In this document: piece after piece, positions 4,706-5,513 of the stretch
How positions within the stretch are numbered: the stretch's first letter is position 1
Layout: each line of letters starts with the position of its first letter
Source: Novosphingobium sp.
Lineage (GTDB): Bacteria > Pseudomonadota > Alphaproteobacteria > Sphingomonadales > Sphingomonadaceae
Direction: 5' to 3'
NCBI GenBank assembly: GCA_027490345.1
Contig: JAIXYF010000229.1
Span: forward strand, 1-5,513
Length of the DNA: 5,513 bases
Made by a program: the position numbers and the translations under genes
The notes under the pieces: model-generated
Database searches by the model: none
The model's input: only the letters and a program-made list of their open reading frames with translations
What the model was told of the DNA's origin: nothing

Positions 4706-5513
4706 CTCCGGGCGTGAGCGAGGCACCTCCCGCCAAGAAGCTCAACATGATCGAGGCGATCAACGACGCGCTCGACGTGATGATGGCGCGCGATCCCGAT
4801 ATTGTCGTGATGGGCGAGGATGTCGGCTATTTCGGCGGCGTGTTCCGTGCAACAGCGGGCCTGCAGAAAAAATATGGCCGCACCCGCGTGTTCGATACGC
4901 CGATCAGCGAATGCGGGATCATCGGCGTTGCGGTGGGGATGGGCGCCTATGGCCTGCGGCCGGTGCCGGAAATCCAGTTTGCCGATTACATCTATCCCGG
5001 GCTCGATCAGCTCGTTTCGGAAGCAGCGCGGCTGCGCTACCGGTCAGCGGCCGAGTTTACCGCGCCGATCACCGTGCGATCCCCCTTTGGCGGAGGCATC
5101 TTCGGCGGGCAGACCCATAGCCAGAGCCCGGAGGCGCTGTTCACGCACGTTTCGGGCCTCAAGACCGTGATCCCCAGCACGCCGCACGATGCCAAGGGGC
5201 TGCTGATCGCGGCCATCGAAGACAACGATCCGGTGATCTTCTTCGAGCCCAAGCGCATCTACAACGGCCCGTTCAACGGCTATTACGACAAGCCGGTCGA
5301 GCCGTGGTCGCGCCATGCGGGGGGCGTAGTGCCGGACGGCTACTACCGCATCCCGCTGGGCAAGGCGCGAATGGTGCGCGAAGGCGAGGCGATGACCGTG
5401 CTTGCGTATGGCACGATGGTCCATGTGGCAGAGGCCGTGCTGGCCGAAAAGGGTGTGGACGCCGAGATCATTGACCTGCGCACGCTGGTGCCGCTGGATA
5501 TCGAGACAATCGA
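4702..5513 (+). CDS. bkdA2: Branched-chain 2-oxoacid dehydrogenase E1 component, beta subunit (3' end beyond window)
   Basis: This is the partner of the upstream E1 alpha in the alpha2-beta2 heterotetramer. The frame is open from the GTG at 4702 to the right edge, giving about 270 residues. P. putida BkdA2 has about 339, so some 70 C-terminal residues are missing. Conserved features are GEDVGYFGGVFRAT (38-51), FDTPISECGI (64-73, with E70 placed to activate the ThDP pyrimidine), GMGAYGLRPVPEIQFADY (79-96), GGGIFGGQTHSQSPEA (130-145, with active-site H139), EPKRIYNGPF (182-191) and the start of the C-terminal transketolase domain (MTVLAYGTMVHVAEA, 231-245). The first 12 residues are a variable extension before the conserved LNMIEAI. 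The gene overlaps bkdA1 by 4 nt and has a strong Shine-Dalgarno sequence. E2 and lipoamide dehydrogenase genes probably follow outside the window (inference). Confidence 0.96.
   Translation, partial: MTPGVSEAPPAKKLNMIEAINDALDVMMARDPDIVVMGEDVGYFGGVFRATAGLQKKYGRTRVFDTPISECGIIGVAVGMGAYGLRPVPEIQFADYIYPGLDQLVSEAARLRYRSAAEFTAPITVRSPFGGGIFGGQTHSQSPEALFTHVSGLKTVIPSTPHDAKGLLIAAIEDNDPVIFFEPKRIYNGPFNGYYDKPVEPWSRHAGGVVPDGYYRIPLGKARMVREGEAMTVLAYGTMVHVAEAVLAEKGVDAEIIDLRTLVPLDIETI

Noticed and set aside
2249..4726. An 825-codon open frame on the minus strand, antisense to thyA and bkdA1.
   Set aside because: It lies opposite two well-identified enzymes. Its product is rich in Arg, His, Pro and Gln with no domain pattern, as expected from the antisense frame of GC-rich coding DNA where stop codons are rare. 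Length alone is not evidence here.
1..5513. Mobile elements, CRISPR arrays, prophage or defence genes.
   Set aside because: No transposase or integrase motifs, terminal inverted repeats, or regularly spaced repeats were seen, and composition looks even. The tRNA shows no adjacent integrase or duplicated 3' end.

Overview
The window is GC-rich, densely coding chromosomal DNA. It most likely comes from an alphaproteobacterium, plausibly a sphingomonad (Novosphingobium/Erythrobacter-like). The evidence is strong G/C third-position bias, the alphaproteobacterial-looking membrane sensor in the chemoreceptor, and the style of the branched-chain dehydrogenase subunits. This placement comes from reading the proteins, not from a database search.

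Layout. (1) Positions 1-64 hold the last 20 codons of a plus-strand gene with a hydrophobic C-terminus. (2) A tRNA-Pro(CGG) gene lies on the minus strand at 158-234. It has a good sigma70-type promoter upstream (292-320) and a short GC hairpin with a T5 tract downstream (113-134). (3) A two-gene minus-strand unit follows. A small single-pass membrane protein of unknown function (1913-2239) overlaps by 8 nt the start of a methyl-accepting chemotaxis protein (364-1920). The receptor's sensory part is a multi-pass, histidine-containing membrane domain rather than a periplasmic ligand domain. (4) A 108-bp divergent region (2240-2347) carries an imperfect palindrome and TTAA repeats. (5) thyA, thymidylate synthase, is on the plus strand at 2348-3316. 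(6) A short AT-rich regulatory region (3317-3391) holds a well-spaced promoter and an overlapping palindrome. (7) The branched-chain 2-oxoacid dehydrogenase E1 genes follow: bkdA1 (E1 alpha, 3392-4705) and bkdA2 (E1 beta, from 4702, cut by the window end). They overlap by 4 nt at GTGA.

How the genes work together. E1 alpha and E1 beta form the thiamine-diphosphate-dependent heterotetramer that decarboxylates the 2-oxoacids of valine, leucine and isoleucine. E2 and E3 genes would be expected just past the right edge (inference). thyA and the chemoreceptor pair are functionally unrelated neighbours.

I found no mobile element, CRISPR array, prophage or clear new multi-gene system. The points most worth a second look are the uncharacterised small membrane protein coupled to the chemoreceptor, the receptor's His-bearing membrane sensor, and the AT-rich palindrome over the bkd promoter. 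No stretch longer than 300 bases lacks a gene.
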